Below, in pieces: positions 35,765 through 46,296 of a stretch of 64,000 nt of DNA (positions within the stretch are counted from its first letter, which is position 1; each line of letters starts with the position of its first letter). The DNA is from Gammaproteobacteria bacterium 45_16_T64 (GTDB lineage Bacteria > Pseudomonadota > Gammaproteobacteria > Pseudomonadales > Ketobacteraceae). The position numbers were made by a program, and so were the translations under genes. The notes under the pieces are model-generated. The model searched no databases, was not told where the DNA came from, and was given only the letters and a program-made list of their open reading frames with translations. The stretch spans positions 124,001-188,000 of the forward strand of contig MABD01000056.1 in the NCBI GenBank assembly GCA_002162955.1, in the 5' to 3' direction.

Positions 35765-36232
35765 TCAGCTAAGGGTAGCGTTAGCGCGACCTCCCATCAA
35801 CTGCTGCATTCGATATGCCTTCACACCTTTTCCATTGTAAGTCGCTTCAAACTCCTCCACGACCTCAAACATAAACTGTCGATATAACAGTATCGCTGGA
35901 TAATTAGATGCCGCAACACTGAGCGTTGCAGGTTTCGCAATAACAGACAGCAGGTGTTCCAAGAGCCGCCTTCCAACACCCCCTCCTCGGTCATCAGGCG
36001 CAACAAATAACGCTCTAATCTCTGCGCCACAATGTGCCCCATAAGCGATCACGTGATTTTTTTCACAGACGTAGATATCTGATTCCATTAGCTGAGAAAA
36101 CCGTTTTCTATCTTGCTCTAAGGGCAACAGTACATGCTTGGCACCTTCATATCGCAATTCATCCAGTTTTGACTGGCGGTATATTTCAACGATATGTTGC
36201 CGATCATTTTCGGTGTATTTACGTATCTTCAT
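35765..36232 (-). CDS. GNAT family N-acetyltransferase
   Basis: A 155-residue GNAT enzyme. The acetyl-CoA loop is visible as IRALFVAPDDRGGGVGRRLLEHLL, and the C-terminal part as LYRQFMFEVVEEFEATYNGKGVKAYRM. Substrate unknown: an amino group of a small molecule, peptide or protein. It starts at ATG 36232, and its upstream side is protected by the strong terminator of the DUF349 gene, so it has its own promoter. Confidence 0.85.
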   Translation of the reverse strand: MKIRKYTENDRQHIVEIYRQSKLDELRYEGAKHVLLPLEQDRKRFSQLMESDIYVCEKNHVIAYGAHCGAEIRALFVAPDDRGGGVGRRLLEHLLSVIAKPATLSVAASNYPAILLYRQFMFEVVEEFEATYNGKGVKAYRMQQLMGGRANATLS

Positions 36233-36270
36233 AATCGTATAGCAATCGATATATCAACATTCAACAGGCA

Positions 36271-36305
36271 CAAAAAAAGCGCCATTAAGCGGCGCCTTTT
36301 TGTGT
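36271..36305 (-). terminator. Rho-independent terminator of the DUF349 transcript
   Basis: Read leftward: a stem GCGCC/GGCGC (GGCGCC on one side) with loop ATTAAGC, then a run of seven Ts, 12 nt after the DUF349 stop. A T-run on the other side makes it potentially bidirectional. Confidence 0.85.
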
Positions 36306-36317
36306 CTGAACAAGACC

Positions 36318-39191
36318 CTAACCAAACGCTTTTAATGCTGCCTTAAATCGCGCTGTATACTGCACTCGAACGTCGGCCGCAACGGGCCCCACCACACACC
36401 AATCACGCTGATACTTCGTGACTAACGCATCTTGGTTTTCGCTGTGGTTCTTACGCTGACTAAGTCCGCCAGATAAACGTGACACCTGAAGTTCCATGCG
36501 GTAAGGCCTTTCTTCTTCAGGCGTATCCACACCCGCTTCTATCTCAAGCAATACCGTAAGCTCTTTTAATATCTCTGTATTACTTTCCAATAACGCGTCA
36601 GCCACTGGCTCACCACTTTCGGCTATCGAAATTAACTGCTGATAACGCTGCTCTATTCCTTCAGTACCTTTCGGTAACTCAAGTTCGCTGCCCCACTCTA
36701 CGTCATCACCAAGGTTCGATTCCGCCTGTGTTGCAGACATCACACTGGCTTCTAACTCATCGCATAAGGCAACCTTGCGCCAAAGCTCCGCCACTTGATC
36801 TTGAAACTTAAGCTTCTCTGCGCCAGCAAAAACACTGAGGCATGCATCGCTCGCTGCACTAAAACGTTTCTTAATATCGGAGGCTTGTTCTTTGGGCAAC
36901 GCGCTGATGTCTGACAATTTCTTCTGCAGCTTATCAAAGTCTGCCCGACAAGAATCCAAATCCATCATGTCGCTTTCAGAAAGCTGCTCCATTTGCTCAC
37001 ACAAATATAGAGCATCGGTTAGATTCTTATCACGCTCATCTGACGCAGCTTGCTTCTCTTGCTCTCTACGAGCAAAAATCTGATCACAAACACCACGAAA
37101 CTTTCGCCACAATTTTGTATCTTCTCTACGCGACACAAGGCCAACTGACTTCCATTGCTGCTGCAACCCTTTCGCTTTATCAATAGCGTCCCGCAAATCC
37201 TCTTGGATCACTAATGCTTCAGCGGTTTCAATCAGTTGCTTTCGCTTCGCTTCATTTCGAGAAAACTCTTGATCAAGACGCTCACGCAATTGCGCCAATA
37301 GCCCATTAAATTGATCCTGAACAGACTTCCCGTCTTTGCGATCAACCGGTGAATACCGACGCCACTCTTGCTTAGCAACCTCATATACTTCATTCACCGC
37401 ACGCCAGTCTGCGCCGTCCCAGTCTAAGCTCGCTAAATAACCTTGAATCTGTTCCACGACATTTTTACGTGATGCCAAATTACCAGAACGAACGGAAGAC
37501 AAGTTGTCGAAGTACTCTTTACAAGGCTCATAGGCATCATCAGCCGCTTTGCGAAAACGCTCCCACACCGCTTGTCCATCAGGAGAAGCACCCAGAACTT
37601 TCCACTCAGACTGTAATCGCTTCACCCTATTAGCGAGCGCCTGAGGGTCCATATCAGAACCAACCAAGGCCTCCATACTTTCACACAGCTGCTCCTTTTT
37701 CGGTGCCGATGCATAACCCTGCCAATCCCGTAACTCATTTACCCTTACCGTCAAATCTCGCACTTTATGCTGATAGGCATTAGCCTGTTTTATGGGTAAA
37801 TGCTTTAGGTGTCGATTAGCTTCCTTAAGTAATTTATTGGCAACTTTAAGGTGTCCCTGCTCTGTCTCGTCGCGCAGATTATCCAGCACACCCTTGAGTT
37901 TTTCCACTGCATCTTTTTCTTTTGTAGCCAGCTCAGCTTGAATGTGATCAAAGTGCGATGCAGCCTTATCCCTAAGCACAAGTAGCTCAGGTTTCGTAAT
38001 GGAGGGTGGCCACGAAATAGCAGATGACAAACGATTAAACGCTTTCTTAAGTTTATACGTATCAGCAGACGGCTGAACAACTAAATCCAGCATTTTATTC
38101 ACCACAGACTCAAGCTCTGGCCCGTGCTCTTTTAACGCCGTCACCGCAGAGATAATTTTTTCTAATTCATGCAGCGCTCGATTAAATCGTTTGCGCTCAT
38201 CTGGCGCTGGTGCACTCACACCCGCCGCTTCATCCCAACGCACCTGCTGGGTACGTAATAATGCGGATACCGCTGGTACGTCCTCTGCTTCAAGCGCCTC
38301 TTTCTCTGAAATCTGGGTAAACGCTTCTTCTAGCTGCTCACAGGCAGCCATACGTTCTTGCGCTGCTTCTCGTAACCGCTGATTTGCTTCGCGCTGCTCA
38401 TTTTCTTCTGCAGTGCTAGCATCAACGACTTGGCGACAAAGCTCGCTTGCTCGCTGAAAACGCTGCTTAATATCATCCGTTGCATAAGACTGCATCCGAG
38501 TCCATTGCTTCTTAGCGTGCTCCAACTTGGCGATATACATTGGATCAAAAGGAAACCGGGCTAATGCCTCAACACTTTTGCAAAGGTCTTCTAATTGTTG
38601 ATCTCTATTGTCCAACTGTTTTTGCGCGTCATGAATGACATTCAGCTTGTTTTTAACAATACGGTAAACGCTCTTATCTTTACCTTTGCTTTCTTTTAGC
38701 ACAGTCTCTAAAGAAACTTCAGACTCCAATCGTTCAGCAGATGCCTGACGTAATGCGCTGAGGGAGAGCTTAGTAGAATAGAGCTGTAACACCGGCTCAT
38801 CCTGTATCCCTTCCAACGCCATCAAACCCAAAGCTTGGTTCTTGGTCTTTTCCACTAGAGATGCAAGCGCCTGAGTATCCAAACCTTTAACGATAACCTC
38901 TAGTCGGCTATCTAACACATCATCATTAGCATCCAACAACGTTAACAAGTGATCGATACCGGCCTGCTGAGCAGAAGTATCTTTTTCTTGCTGTATATAA
39001 GATAACAACTTGCCCGTATCTCGAGTACGCTGATACGCAATAGAGCGCACCGATGCCTCAACATCCCCTTTGGCCAATAGATCCAATACATGCAGATCAT
39101 CGCCATCGTCGACATTAAGGTTATTAATTGCTTGAATACGAACTTGAGGTTTTGCACTTTGCCATTTAGGCTTAAAGAATTTTTTAAACAT
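36318..39191 (-). CDS. Large DUF349 domain-containing protein
   Basis: A 957-residue, highly charged, mostly helical and coiled-coil protein. The first ~130 residues look like HEAT-type repeats (AINNLNVDDGDDLHVLDLLAKGDVEASVRSIA-like spacing). Repeated DUF349-type segments follow, each with the W-x6-P or W-K-x-G-x pattern, e.g. LQSEWKVLGASPDGQAVWERFRKA and LQQQWKSVGLVSRREDTKLW. No signal peptide or membrane segment. The DUF349 family is found in many gammaproteobacteria; its function is not established. It is 29 nt downstream of folA, so probably the last gene of the lgt-thyA-folA unit. Confidence 0.85.
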   Translation of the reverse strand: MFKKFFKPKWQSAKPQVRIQAINNLNVDDGDDLHVLDLLAKGDVEASVRSIAYQRTRDTGKLLSYIQQEKDTSAQQAGIDHLLTLLDANDDVLDSRLEVIVKGLDTQALASLVEKTKNQALGLMALEGIQDEPVLQLYSTKLSLSALRQASAERLESEVSLETVLKESKGKDKSVYRIVKNKLNVIHDAQKQLDNRDQQLEDLCKSVEALARFPFDPMYIAKLEHAKKQWTRMQSYATDDIKQRFQRASELCRQVVDASTAEENEQREANQRLREAAQERMAACEQLEEAFTQISEKEALEAEDVPAVSALLRTQQVRWDEAAGVSAPAPDERKRFNRALHELEKIISAVTALKEHGPELESVVNKMLDLVVQPSADTYKLKKAFNRLSSAISWPPSITKPELLVLRDKAASHFDHIQAELATKEKDAVEKLKGVLDNLRDETEQGHLKVANKLLKEANRHLKHLPIKQANAYQHKVRDLTVRVNELRDWQGYASAPKKEQLCESMEALVGSDMDPQALANRVKRLQSEWKVLGASPDGQAVWERFRKAADDAYEPCKEYFDNLSSVRSGNLASRKNVVEQIQGYLASLDWDGADWRAVNEVYEVAKQEWRRYSPVDRKDGKSVQDQFNGLLAQLRERLDQEFSRNEAKRKQLIETAEALVIQEDLRDAIDKAKGLQQQWKSVGLVSRREDTKLWRKFRGVCDQIFARREQEKQAASDERDKNLTDALYLCEQMEQLSESDMMDLDSCRADFDKLQKKLSDISALPKEQASDIKKRFSAASDACLSVFAGAEKLKFQDQVAELWRKVALCDELEASVMSATQAESNLGDDVEWGSELELPKGTEGIEQRYQQLISIAESGEPVADALLESNTEILKELTVLLEIEAGVDTPEEERPYRMELQVSRLSGGLSQRKNHSENQDALVTKYQRDWCVVGPVAADVRVQYTARFKAALKAFG

Positions 39192-39220
39192 GATAATTAG
39201 GTAACTAGTAAACGATTAAA

Positions 39221-39712
39221 TTATTGGCATTTATTATAAGTAACAAAGCGATGAGGGATATCACCCTCACCTTCGATGCTCTCTATTGATTGCCAGCGAG
39301 TTGGATCAATCTCTGGAAAGAAGGTATCACCCTCAGGTGTCAGCCCCACTTCAGTCACATAGAGACGATCCACGATTGCTAATGCTTCAGAATATATTTG
39401 AGCACCGCCAATGACTACTGCTTCATGTTGATCCGCAGGCATAATACGCAAAGCCTGCTCTAACGCATCCCCGAGACTGCTCACAACATAGCAGTTATCA
39501 GGCGCCTGATATTCTGCATTACGCGTAATAATAATATGCGGCCTACCCGGCAATACACGCCCCAAGGACTCAAAAGTTTTTCGTCCCATCACAATGGGCT
39601 TACCCAGTGTCTTAGCTTTGAAGTACTGTAAATCTTGAGGTAAATGCCAAGGCATTTTATTATCTTTACCGATCACATTATTTTCGGCTTTTGCTACAAT
39701 CAACGACAACAT
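39221..39712 (-). CDS. folA: Dihydrofolate reductase
   Basis: A 163-residue FolA of standard length. The N-terminal region has NNVIGKDNKMPWHLPQDLQYFKA (Met20 loop and catalytic Asp), VMGRKTFESLGRVLPGR, and VIGGAQIYSEAL for NADPH binding. It reduces dihydrofolate to tetrahydrofolate using NADPH, and is the trimethoprim target. It starts 8 nt after thyA stops, the enzyme that makes its dihydrofolate substrate. Confidence 0.97.
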   Translation of the reverse strand: MLSLIVAKAENNVIGKDNKMPWHLPQDLQYFKAKTLGKPIVMGRKTFESLGRVLPGRPHIIITRNAEYQAPDNCYVVSSLGDALEQALRIMPADQHEAVVIGGAQIYSEALAIVDRLYVTEVGLTPEGDTFFPEIDPTRWQSIESIEGEGDIPHRFVTYNKCQ

Positions 39713-39720
39713 ACGCCCCC

Positions 39721-40554
39721 CTACACTGCAATCGGCGCGGCGATAGACGCGTGGCTCTCATAGCCCACAATTTCTATGTCATCATAGGTAAAATCGAAAA
39801 TAGATTTCACCTCAGGATTTAGCTTTAATGTTGGTAGCGGCAATGTGTCTCGACTCAATTGTAAGTCTGCTTGCTCTTCATGATTACTATACAAATGCAC
39901 ATCACCAAAGCTATGAACAAAATCACCCACTTCCAAATCAGTAACCTGTGCAATCATATGAACCAGTAGTGCGTATGACGCTATATTAAACGGCACACCT
40001 AAGAACACATCGGCGCTACGCTGATAAAGCTGACATGATAGCTTGCCTTCAGAAACGTAGAACTGGAATAAACAATGGCATGGCGGTAACGCTTGCTTGC
40101 CCATCTTTGCATTTTCAATAGGGCTATACTTTACATCAGGCAATACCACTGGATTCCATGCACTCACCACCAGACGTCGAGAATTCGGATTGGTCTTGAT
40201 CTCTTCCACGAGATTGGCAATTTGATCCACCACCTCGTTTTTAGGCCCTTCCCATGAACGCCATTGCTTGCCATATACCGGACCAAGGTCACCGTTCTCA
40301 TCGGCCCACTCATCCCAGATTGACACGCCATTGTCTTTCAAATAGGTAATACTGGTATCACCTTTCAAAAACCACAACAATTCATGGAACACAGAGCGTG
40401 TATGTATTTTTTTGGTGGTCACCAACGGAAATCCTTTCGCAAGATCAAACCGCATCTGATAACCAAAAAGGCTCGTAGTACCGGTACCGGTACGATCACC
40501 CTTAGTCACGCCATTCTCTTTAACATGGCGCAGAAGATCGAGATATTCTTTCAT
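39721..40554 (-). CDS. thyA: Thymidylate synthase
   Basis: A 277-residue ThyA. The catalytic Cys is in [13 protein letters not shown], the dUMP-binding residues in [24 protein letters not shown], and the C-terminus ends ASIAAPIAV as in the E. coli protein (264 residues). It methylates dUMP to dTMP with methylene-tetrahydrofolate. Located between lgt and folA in the same unit, as is common in gammaproteobacteria. Confidence 0.98.
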   Translation of the reverse strand: MKEYLDLLRHVKENGVTKGDRTGTGTTSLFGYQMRFDLAKGFPLVTTKKIHTRSVFHELLWFLKGDTSITYLKDNGVSIWDEWADENGDLGPVYGKQWRSWEGPKNEVVDQIANLVEEIKTNPNSRRLVVSAWNPVVLPDVKYSPIENAKMGKQALPPCHCLFQFYVSEGKLSCQLYQRSADVFLGVPFNIASYALLVHMIAQVTDLEVGDFVHSFGDVHLYSNHEEQADLQLSRDTLPLPTLKLNPEVKSIFDFTYDDIEIVGYESHASIAAPIAV

Positions 40555-40629
40555 CGATTATACTCAGTTAGTCAAATCGTGAGAGCCGCTAACACACTGT
40601 CTAGCGCCCTCATTTCACACAATACTGTT

Positions 40630-41418
40630 TTACACGACTACCGGTTTGCGGTACGCGATAAACAGCATAAACATGCCAAGACCGATTAACGGCAAAGACA
40701 ATAATTGTCCCATGGTTAGCCAATTAAACGCGATAAACCCTAAATGCGCATCAGGCTGACGGACAAATTCCATGGCAAATCTAAATACCCCATACCAAAG
40801 CGCAAACATACCTGAAACGGCGTAACGTGGCCGATTGGTTCGCGAAAATAACCATAGGATAGTAAATAATGCGACACCTTCAAGTGCCGCTTGATACAGC
40901 TGGGAGGGATGTCGAGGATACGGACCTCCGGTTGGGAAAACCATTCCCCAAGATACATCGGTCGTACGCCCCCACAACTCCCCACCAATAAAGTTTCCAA
41001 TGCGGCCAGCACCTAAACCAATCGGGACAATTGGTGCGCCAAAATCGAGGATATCAAACATATGCTTGTTGTATTTTCGACCATATATCCAGATGGCAAT
41101 CATCACACCTAACATACCGCCATGGAATGACATACCGCCTTTCCACACCTCAAATAGAGTCAACGGGTTCTCAAGGAATGCACCAAAATTATAAAACAAG
41201 ACATAACCGATGCGGCCACCAAGAATCACCCCCAATGCACCGTAAAATATCATGTCACTGACTTGTTCTTTGGTCCAACCAGAATTAGGTTGTGCGGCCC
41301 TTTTAGCCAGCAATAGGTAGCCCGACACAAAGCCAATCAAGTACATTAGTCCATACCAGCGGATGGATAGCGGACCCAATGAAAGGACCACCGGATCAAT
41401 TTCCGGATACTTCAACAT
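40630..41418 (-). CDS. lgt: Prolipoprotein diacylglyceryl transferase
   Basis: A 262-residue integral membrane enzyme with about seven helices. The family signature is [16 protein letters not shown], and the conserved HGG is in [15 protein letters not shown]. It transfers diacylglycerol from phosphatidylglycerol to the lipobox Cys of prolipoproteins, which is relevant to the many lipoproteins in this window. It is the first gene of lgt-thyA-folA-DUF349. Confidence 0.97.
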   Translation of the reverse strand: MLKYPEIDPVVLSLGPLSIRWYGLMYLIGFVSGYLLLAKRAAQPNSGWTKEQVSDMIFYGALGVILGGRIGYVLFYNFGAFLENPLTLFEVWKGGMSFHGGMLGVMIAIWIYGRKYNKHMFDILDFGAPIVPIGLGAGRIGNFIGGELWGRTTDVSWGMVFPTGGPYPRHPSQLYQAALEGVALFTILWLFSRTNRPRYAVSGMFALWYGVFRFAMEFVRQPDAHLGFIAFNWLTMGQLLSLPLIGLGMFMLFIAYRKPVVV

Positions 41419-41543
41419 GCAATCTTCCTTTTTTATTTCCCCATAGCTGGCACGCTCATGCCACCGAGCTTACCCTAGGCGCCCATCATACCCCATGACG
41501 CCAGCCCGTAGAATAGTGTGTTTGCGAGAACAGGGTGTATCCC

Positions 41544-43823
41544 TTAAGAATGGCTACCAGTATGCATCGGCCGGATAAAGCCGCCTAAACCCTCTTTTTC
41601 CAGGACATAATCCAGATGGCTTTGAATGACAGCAGCGTTATCCATTTTCCAGATTTCACCTAACATTTCCTTAGAACGCTCATAGCTGATTTTGCGCAAG
41701 ACCCATTTCACCCGCAGCAGGCTACTGGCACTCATACTGAGGGTTTCGTAACCCATCGCCATGAGCAATACCGCAGACCGGGGGTCACCGGCCATTTCAC
41801 CACAAATGCTGACCGGGGTACCAACTTCTTTTGCTTGAGAAACAATATCCTGCAACGCTCTCAATACCGCGGGATGAAACCCTTGATATAGATTGGCTAC
41901 ACGTCGATTATTGCGGTCGACCGCCAGTAAATATTGAGTAAGATCGTTACTCCCCACGGAAATGAAATCGACCTGCTGGCAGAACTCCTTCACCTGATAA
42001 ACAGCTGCAGGCACTTCAATCATGACGCCTATTTTCGGCATTTCTAGATGCGCACCTTCCTCCAACACCTCCAAGTAAGCGCGATGTATAAGGTGCATCG
42101 CATCTTCGACCTCTGTCACCGAACTCACCATCGGCAACATGATTTTAAGGTTATCCAGGCTCTCACTTGCCCACAACATCGCCCGAACCTGTTGCAAGAA
42201 AATTTCTGGATGATCCAGCGTCACCCGTATCCCACGCCAGCCCAAGAAGGGATTTTCTTCGATAATAGGGAAATAAGGCAACGCTTTATCGCCCCCTACG
42301 TCTAGCGTTCGCATGGTGACAGGTTTGGGATGAAATGCTTCCAGCTGCTGACGATAAATTTCCATCTGCTCCATTTCGCTAGGAAAGCGATCCCTCACCA
42401 TAAAGGGGATTTCTGTCCGATATAACCCCACCCCTTCTGCACCACGTTCTAATGACAGCGTGACATCTGCCATCAAGCCAGTATTCACATGTAATACCAT
42501 TTGATGACCATCAGGCGTCTCAGCGGCCAGTTCTGCCATGCCATCGAGTTCTTTCGAAAGCTCCCTTTCATCCTCCATCACGGACTTATAGTGCTTACGA
42601 ATCTCTGGGGACGGCGACACGACCACCTCACCCCGATAACCATCAACCACTAGGTCGCGACCTTCCATTCTCGACAAGGGGAATTCAGCAGCCCCCACGA
42701 CGGTCGGAATCCCTAAGGAGCGCGCAACAATGGACATATGACTATTACTGGAGCCCTGTAACGATACGATACCCGCAATATTGCCGCGATCCATATCCAC
42801 AAAGACTGTTGGGGTAATATCTTCGCCAACAACAATCGCATTCGGGGGGATGTTACTGACGCAGGACTTCGCTTCTTGCAAAAAACTCAATACTCGCAGC
42901 CCTAGATCTTTAACATCTGAGGCCCGCGCCCGAAGATAAGGGTCATCCATCGCCTCAAAGGTTCGTATATGAGTTTGCACCACATAGCGTAACGCACCCT
43001 GCGCCCACTGCCCTTCACTGACTTTTGCGCGTATCTCACCCGCCAATGCATTGTCATCTAACATGCGCTCGTAAACTTCAAATAATGCCTGCTCTTCCGG
43101 TGGCAGTTGTTTCGAGGCCTTTATTTTTAACCGCGCCATATCTTGACGCACAGCCTTGATCGCTTTATTAAGCAACCGTAACTCTTTCTTAATATCAGTA
43201 ATTGTCCGGTCAGGAACGGATTTTAAATTCGCCGGTGGATACACCACATACGCCCGACCAATACCTATACCGGCAGCACCAGAAATACCTTCGAAACGTG
43301 CGCTCCCTGTAGGCTGACCAAACAGAGTCCCATCAATTGCACCGGTTGCCTCCGCATGGGCAACCACCGCCGCTAGCTGAGCAGACATTGTCACCAAAAA
43401 GGCTTCTTCGTCCTGATCGAAGCGCCGACAGCTGCTCTGCTGTACCACTAGAACGCCGAGATTTTTCCGATGATGGATGATAGGAACACCCAGAAATGCA
43501 CTAAACTCGTCCTCGCCTGTTTCGGGCAAATGAAGAAATTTAGGATGGCTTGGCGCATTTTCTAGATTAATTGGTTCTTCACGTAACCCAACATGCCCAA
43601 CCAACCCTTCGGCATAACCCAACCGTGTTTGCCCCACCGCTGATTGCTTCAGGCCTTGCGTTGCCATCAAATAATATTGATTGCTTTTGTGTTCCAACAA
43701 ATAGATAGAGCACACTTCGGTACCCATACTTTCCTTAATACGCTGAACCATAACAGTCAACGCAGAAGGCAAGTCTTCCGCTGAATTAACTTCCTGTACT
43801 ATTCGCCTAAGAGTCTCTAGCAT
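41544..43823 (-). CDS. ptsP: Phosphoenolpyruvate-protein phosphotransferase PtsP (EI-Ntr)
   Basis: A 759-residue EI-Ntr: an N-terminal GAF domain (1-165, with VGHVGLREEPINLENAP), an enzyme I N-domain, a swivelling His domain with the phosphoacceptor His in LQGSSNSHMSIVARSLGIP, and a C-terminal PEP-binding barrel with GLYRTEIPFM, DVGGDKALPYFP and the active-site Cys in PVSICGEMAGD. It starts the nitrogen PTS phosphorelay by taking phosphate from PEP to Npr. It starts 2 nt after rppH, so the two are coupled. Confidence 0.97.
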   Translation of the reverse strand: MLETLRRIVQEVNSAEDLPSALTVMVQRIKESMGTEVCSIYLLEHKSNQYYLMATQGLKQSAVGQTRLGYAEGLVGHVGLREEPINLENAPSHPKFLHLPETGEDEFSAFLGVPIIHHRKNLGVLVVQQSSCRRFDQDEEAFLVTMSAQLAAVVAHAEATGAIDGTLFGQPTGSARFEGISGAAGIGIGRAYVVYPPANLKSVPDRTITDIKKELRLLNKAIKAVRQDMARLKIKASKQLPPEEQALFEVYERMLDDNALAGEIRAKVSEGQWAQGALRYVVQTHIRTFEAMDDPYLRARASDVKDLGLRVLSFLQEAKSCVSNIPPNAIVVGEDITPTVFVDMDRGNIAGIVSLQGSSNSHMSIVARSLGIPTVVGAAEFPLSRMEGRDLVVDGYRGEVVVSPSPEIRKHYKSVMEDERELSKELDGMAELAAETPDGHQMVLHVNTGLMADVTLSLERGAEGVGLYRTEIPFMVRDRFPSEMEQMEIYRQQLEAFHPKPVTMRTLDVGGDKALPYFPIIEENPFLGWRGIRVTLDHPEIFLQQVRAMLWASESLDNLKIMLPMVSSVTEVEDAMHLIHRAYLEVLEEGAHLEMPKIGVMIEVPAAVYQVKEFCQQVDFISVGSNDLTQYLLAVDRNNRRVANLYQGFHPAVLRALQDIVSQAKEVGTPVSICGEMAGDPRSAVLLMAMGYETLSMSASSLLRVKWVLRKISYERSKEMLGEIWKMDNAAVIQSHLDYVLEKEGLGGFIRPMHTGSHS

Positions 43824-43825
43824 TT

Positions 43826-44329
43826 CTATACGGTGGACCCTGTAAGAGCAGTCAATTGGGGAGCAAGTTCTTTCAAAGCCTTGCGATATACGTCACGCTT
43901 AAAGGTTACCACCTGATCCAATGGATACCAGTAGTTTACCCAACGCCAATCATCAAACTCAGGAGGAGACCCATACTCAAAACTCACTGAGCTATCGTTT
44001 CCCGTAAGCATCAACAAGAACCACTTCTGCTTCTGCCCGATACACAAGGGCTTGCTGCGATAACGGAGAAAACGTTTAGGGAGTCGATACTTTAGCCAAC
44101 CATCAGTACAAGCAACGACTTTCACATCATTAGCGGTCAACCCGACCTCTTCATGAAGCTCCCGATATAATGCTTGCTCCGGTGTTTCATTACGAGATAT
44201 GCCGCCCTGAGGAAACTGCCATGCATCCTGACCCACACGACGCGCCCATAGCACTTGTCCTGTCTTATTCGCCAGGATAATACCTACATTGGGCCTAAAA
44301 CCGTCCTCGTCTATCTCGGATGCAGTCAC
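43826..44329 (-). CDS. rppH: RNA pyrophosphohydrolase
   Basis: A 167-residue Nudix hydrolase. The Nudix box is intact as [23 protein letters not shown] (residues ~42-64). The N-terminus [17 protein letters not shown] and the C-terminal [23 protein letters not shown] are typical of RppH. It removes pyrophosphate from 5' ends of mRNA, starting RNase E decay. It is the first gene of the rppH-ptsP unit, which is the gammaproteobacterial arrangement. Confidence 0.96.
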   Translation of the reverse strand: MTASEIDEDGFRPNVGIILANKTGQVLWARRVGQDAWQFPQGGISRNETPEQALYRELHEEVGLTANDVKVVACTDGWLKYRLPKRFLRYRSKPLCIGQKQKWFLLMLTGNDSSVSFEYGSPPEFDDWRWVNYWYPLDQVVTFKRDVYRKALKELAPQLTALTGSTV

Positions 44330-44630
44330 TATTCTCTCATTTATCCGCTTTAGCTTGTTTTATAAGCTAATTATCCCTAAAAACGCATTTCTTACGTTGA
44401 TACAATAGCTTGCGCGATTGCTCAAGGGGGCAAAATGCCCTTTCTACGACACTATTCTTTTATTCTCTTTAATATAGCGGTATTTGGTTGATTTTTCTAA
44501 ACTTTTAATTACTGTAAAAGTTAATTGATTGTTAACCATCCCCTATCTTGCAGATAATCAAAACTGATACACTGACCTCTTAAATTCTACCTCCCTCATT
44601 GCTCTTACCACTCCCACAGAAGTACACATC
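44330..44630. other. Intergenic region between divergent rppH and HAD phosphatase genes
   Basis: A 301-nt AT-rich region with promoters for both directions. An imperfect hairpin, GGGCAAAATGCCC, is at 44428-44440. A rightward candidate is TTGATT (near 44525) followed by GATAATC about 20 nt later, but the match is weak. No coding sequence or RNA gene seen. Confidence 0.5.
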
Positions 44631-45308
44631 ATGACTACACTCGCCATATTTGACCTCGATAACACGCTACTCAACGGCGACAGTGACCATGCATGGGGGC
44701 AGTTTTTGATCGACCAGGGGTACGTTGATCAAACCTATTACGAATCACGTAACGACCAGTTCTATCAAGATTATCAACAAGGCTGCCTGGATATTAATCA
44801 ATATTTAGAATTTGCCCTTGCACCACTGACTGAACACACGCGCGACCAACTCACAGCAATGCATAAGGCATTTGTCGAAGAGCGTGTGCGCCCCATGATG
44901 CAAAATAAGGCCATCGATCTCTTAGCCCACCACCGAAACCGAGGGGATTACCTGCTTATTATCACGGCAACCAATGGATTCGTAACGCGTCCTATAGCAG
45001 AGTTGCTAGGCGTGGATGACATATTAGCGACTGACCCTGAAATCAAAGACAACCGGTATACAGGAAAGGTTTCAGGCACACCGTGCTTTCAAGAAGGAAA
45101 GATTACGCGGTTGCGCCAATGGCTAACGCAAAACCAATACCCACTGGATGGCAGCTATTTCTATAGTGATTCCATCAACGATTTACCGCTACTGGAGGTT
45201 GTTGATAACCCATTCGCGGTGGATCCCGATGAAAAGCTAACCACTGAAGCGCAAAATCGCAATTGGCCCATCATTAGCTTACGAGACAACATTACAACTA
45301 TTGGTTAA
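44631..45308 (+). CDS. HAD-IB phosphatase, SerB-like
   Basis: A 225-residue HAD hydrolase of the IB subfamily. Motif I is IFDLDNTLLNGDSD (both catalytic Asp present), motif II IITATNGFVTRP, motif III the Lys in EGKITRLRQW and motif IV FYSDSINDLPLL. In P. aeruginosa the homologue beside rppH is PA0335, which I recall being assigned as the histidinol-phosphate phosphatase; that would place it in histidine synthesis, but I am not certain. It is followed 4 nt later by an imelysin-like lipoprotein gene. Confidence 0.85.
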   Translation: MTTLAIFDLDNTLLNGDSDHAWGQFLIDQGYVDQTYYESRNDQFYQDYQQGCLDINQYLEFALAPLTEHTRDQLTAMHKAFVEERVRPMMQNKAIDLLAHHRNRGDYLLIITATNGFVTRPIAELLGVDDILATDPEIKDNRYTGKVSGTPCFQEGKITRLRQWLTQNQYPLDGSYFYSDSINDLPLLEVVDNPFAVDPDEKLTTEAQNRNWPIISLRDNITTIG

Positions 45309-45312
45309 TGAT

Positions 45313-46296
45313 ATGCATAAACACCCATGGCTAATCATCACTTTGCTTTGCGCCTTGACCATCGCCTGTGACGACACTCCAACAGTTCAATTACCGCAAG
45401 AACAACAGGCCCCCGTCACCGTAGTGTCACCGCCTGCCGATAGCGCCCTTACCGAGGCGCTGACTCAGTTCGATCTTGCAAAGATTACCTGGCTAAGCAA
45501 AACCATCACCTGTACAGAAGCACTGTTCAGCGAGTACTCCGAGGGCTTTTTAACCTCCCCTAGCCAGGAATCTCTCACCGAACAACAACACAGCTTACAA
45601 CAGTGTCTCAGCCACTATTTACCATTACATTATCTATTACACTCACAAACAAACGCGAACCATACAACACTTGCTGATGCCATCTATAGCGTGCCAATTA
45701 TGCCGGGATATATTGATTATTTACTGGCCTATCCCAATTCCGGCATTATCAATGACATCACTGTACCCTTATCCGCCAAGACGATACGCCAGCAGCAAGG
45801 CCTAACCGATTCTGGAGAGATAAGTTTAGGCTTTGAAGTTATCGCTTTTCTGTTCCAAGGTGAACAGCGCTACAACCGTTCGCTGGCACCCCGTCCCGTC
45901 AGCGACTTTGCACAAGAACAAGAGAGGCGTCGACAATATGTCCATATTGCGCTTACTTTACTCATCGACGACTTAACCCAGCTGAAGACCCGACTCACTA
46001 TGGCTGAAAATTCGATTAACACTGCCACTCTCAATCAACGGGAAGCTAAGAGCATCGTCACACAGATACTTAACAGTATGCTAACGGGTATCGCAGAAGA
46101 TAATAATGACGAACTCAGCGTAGGGTTTTGGCACTTACTCTCTTACTCACAACCAGCCGCTGAAACAGCAACAATACCGCTTTCCTTAGCGCACTATTTG
46201 AAGTGGCCCAAAGTACAACCAGATCTATCGAAAGAAGCCTTTACCGCTCAGCTGCAAGCGTCACAACAAAGGCTTCAAGAACCTACAAACCACTAA
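45313..46296 (+). CDS. Imelysin-like lipoprotein (M75 family), key motif degenerate
   Basis: A 327-residue lipoprotein from ATG 45313 (a TTG start four codons earlier would overlap the HAD gene). The signal peptide ends LTIACDD with the lipobox Cys near residue 19. The mature part resembles imelysin: YIDYLLAYPNSG, SLGFEVIAFLFQGEQ, then APRPVSDF and ERRRQYVHIALTLLIDDL, as in M75 proteins. The characteristic GxHxxE is GFEVIA here, so the His and Glu are absent. Asp follows the Cys (+2), a signal for inner-membrane retention. Imelysins are linked to iron uptake; a peptidase activity here is doubtful. It overlaps the convergent rlmI by 4 nt. Confidence 0.72.
   Translation: MHKHPWLIITLLCALTIACDDTPTVQLPQEQQAPVTVVSPPADSALTEALTQFDLAKITWLSKTITCTEALFSEYSEGFLTSPSQESLTEQQHSLQQCLSHYLPLHYLLHSQTNANHTTLADAIYSVPIMPGYIDYLLAYPNSGIINDITVPLSAKTIRQQQGLTDSGEISLGFEVIAFLFQGEQRYNRSLAPRPVSDFAQEQERRRQYVHIALTLLIDDLTQLKTRLTMAENSINTATLNQREAKSIVTQILNSMLTGIAEDNNDELSVGFWHLLSYSQPAAETATIPLSLAHYLKWPKVQPDLSKEAFTAQLQASQQRLQEPTNH

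Noticed and set aside
44421-44445. GGGCAAAATGCCC hairpin as a terminator of rppH or the HAD gene
   Set aside because: It lies upstream of both divergent genes, so it cannot terminate either; it may be a chance hairpin.
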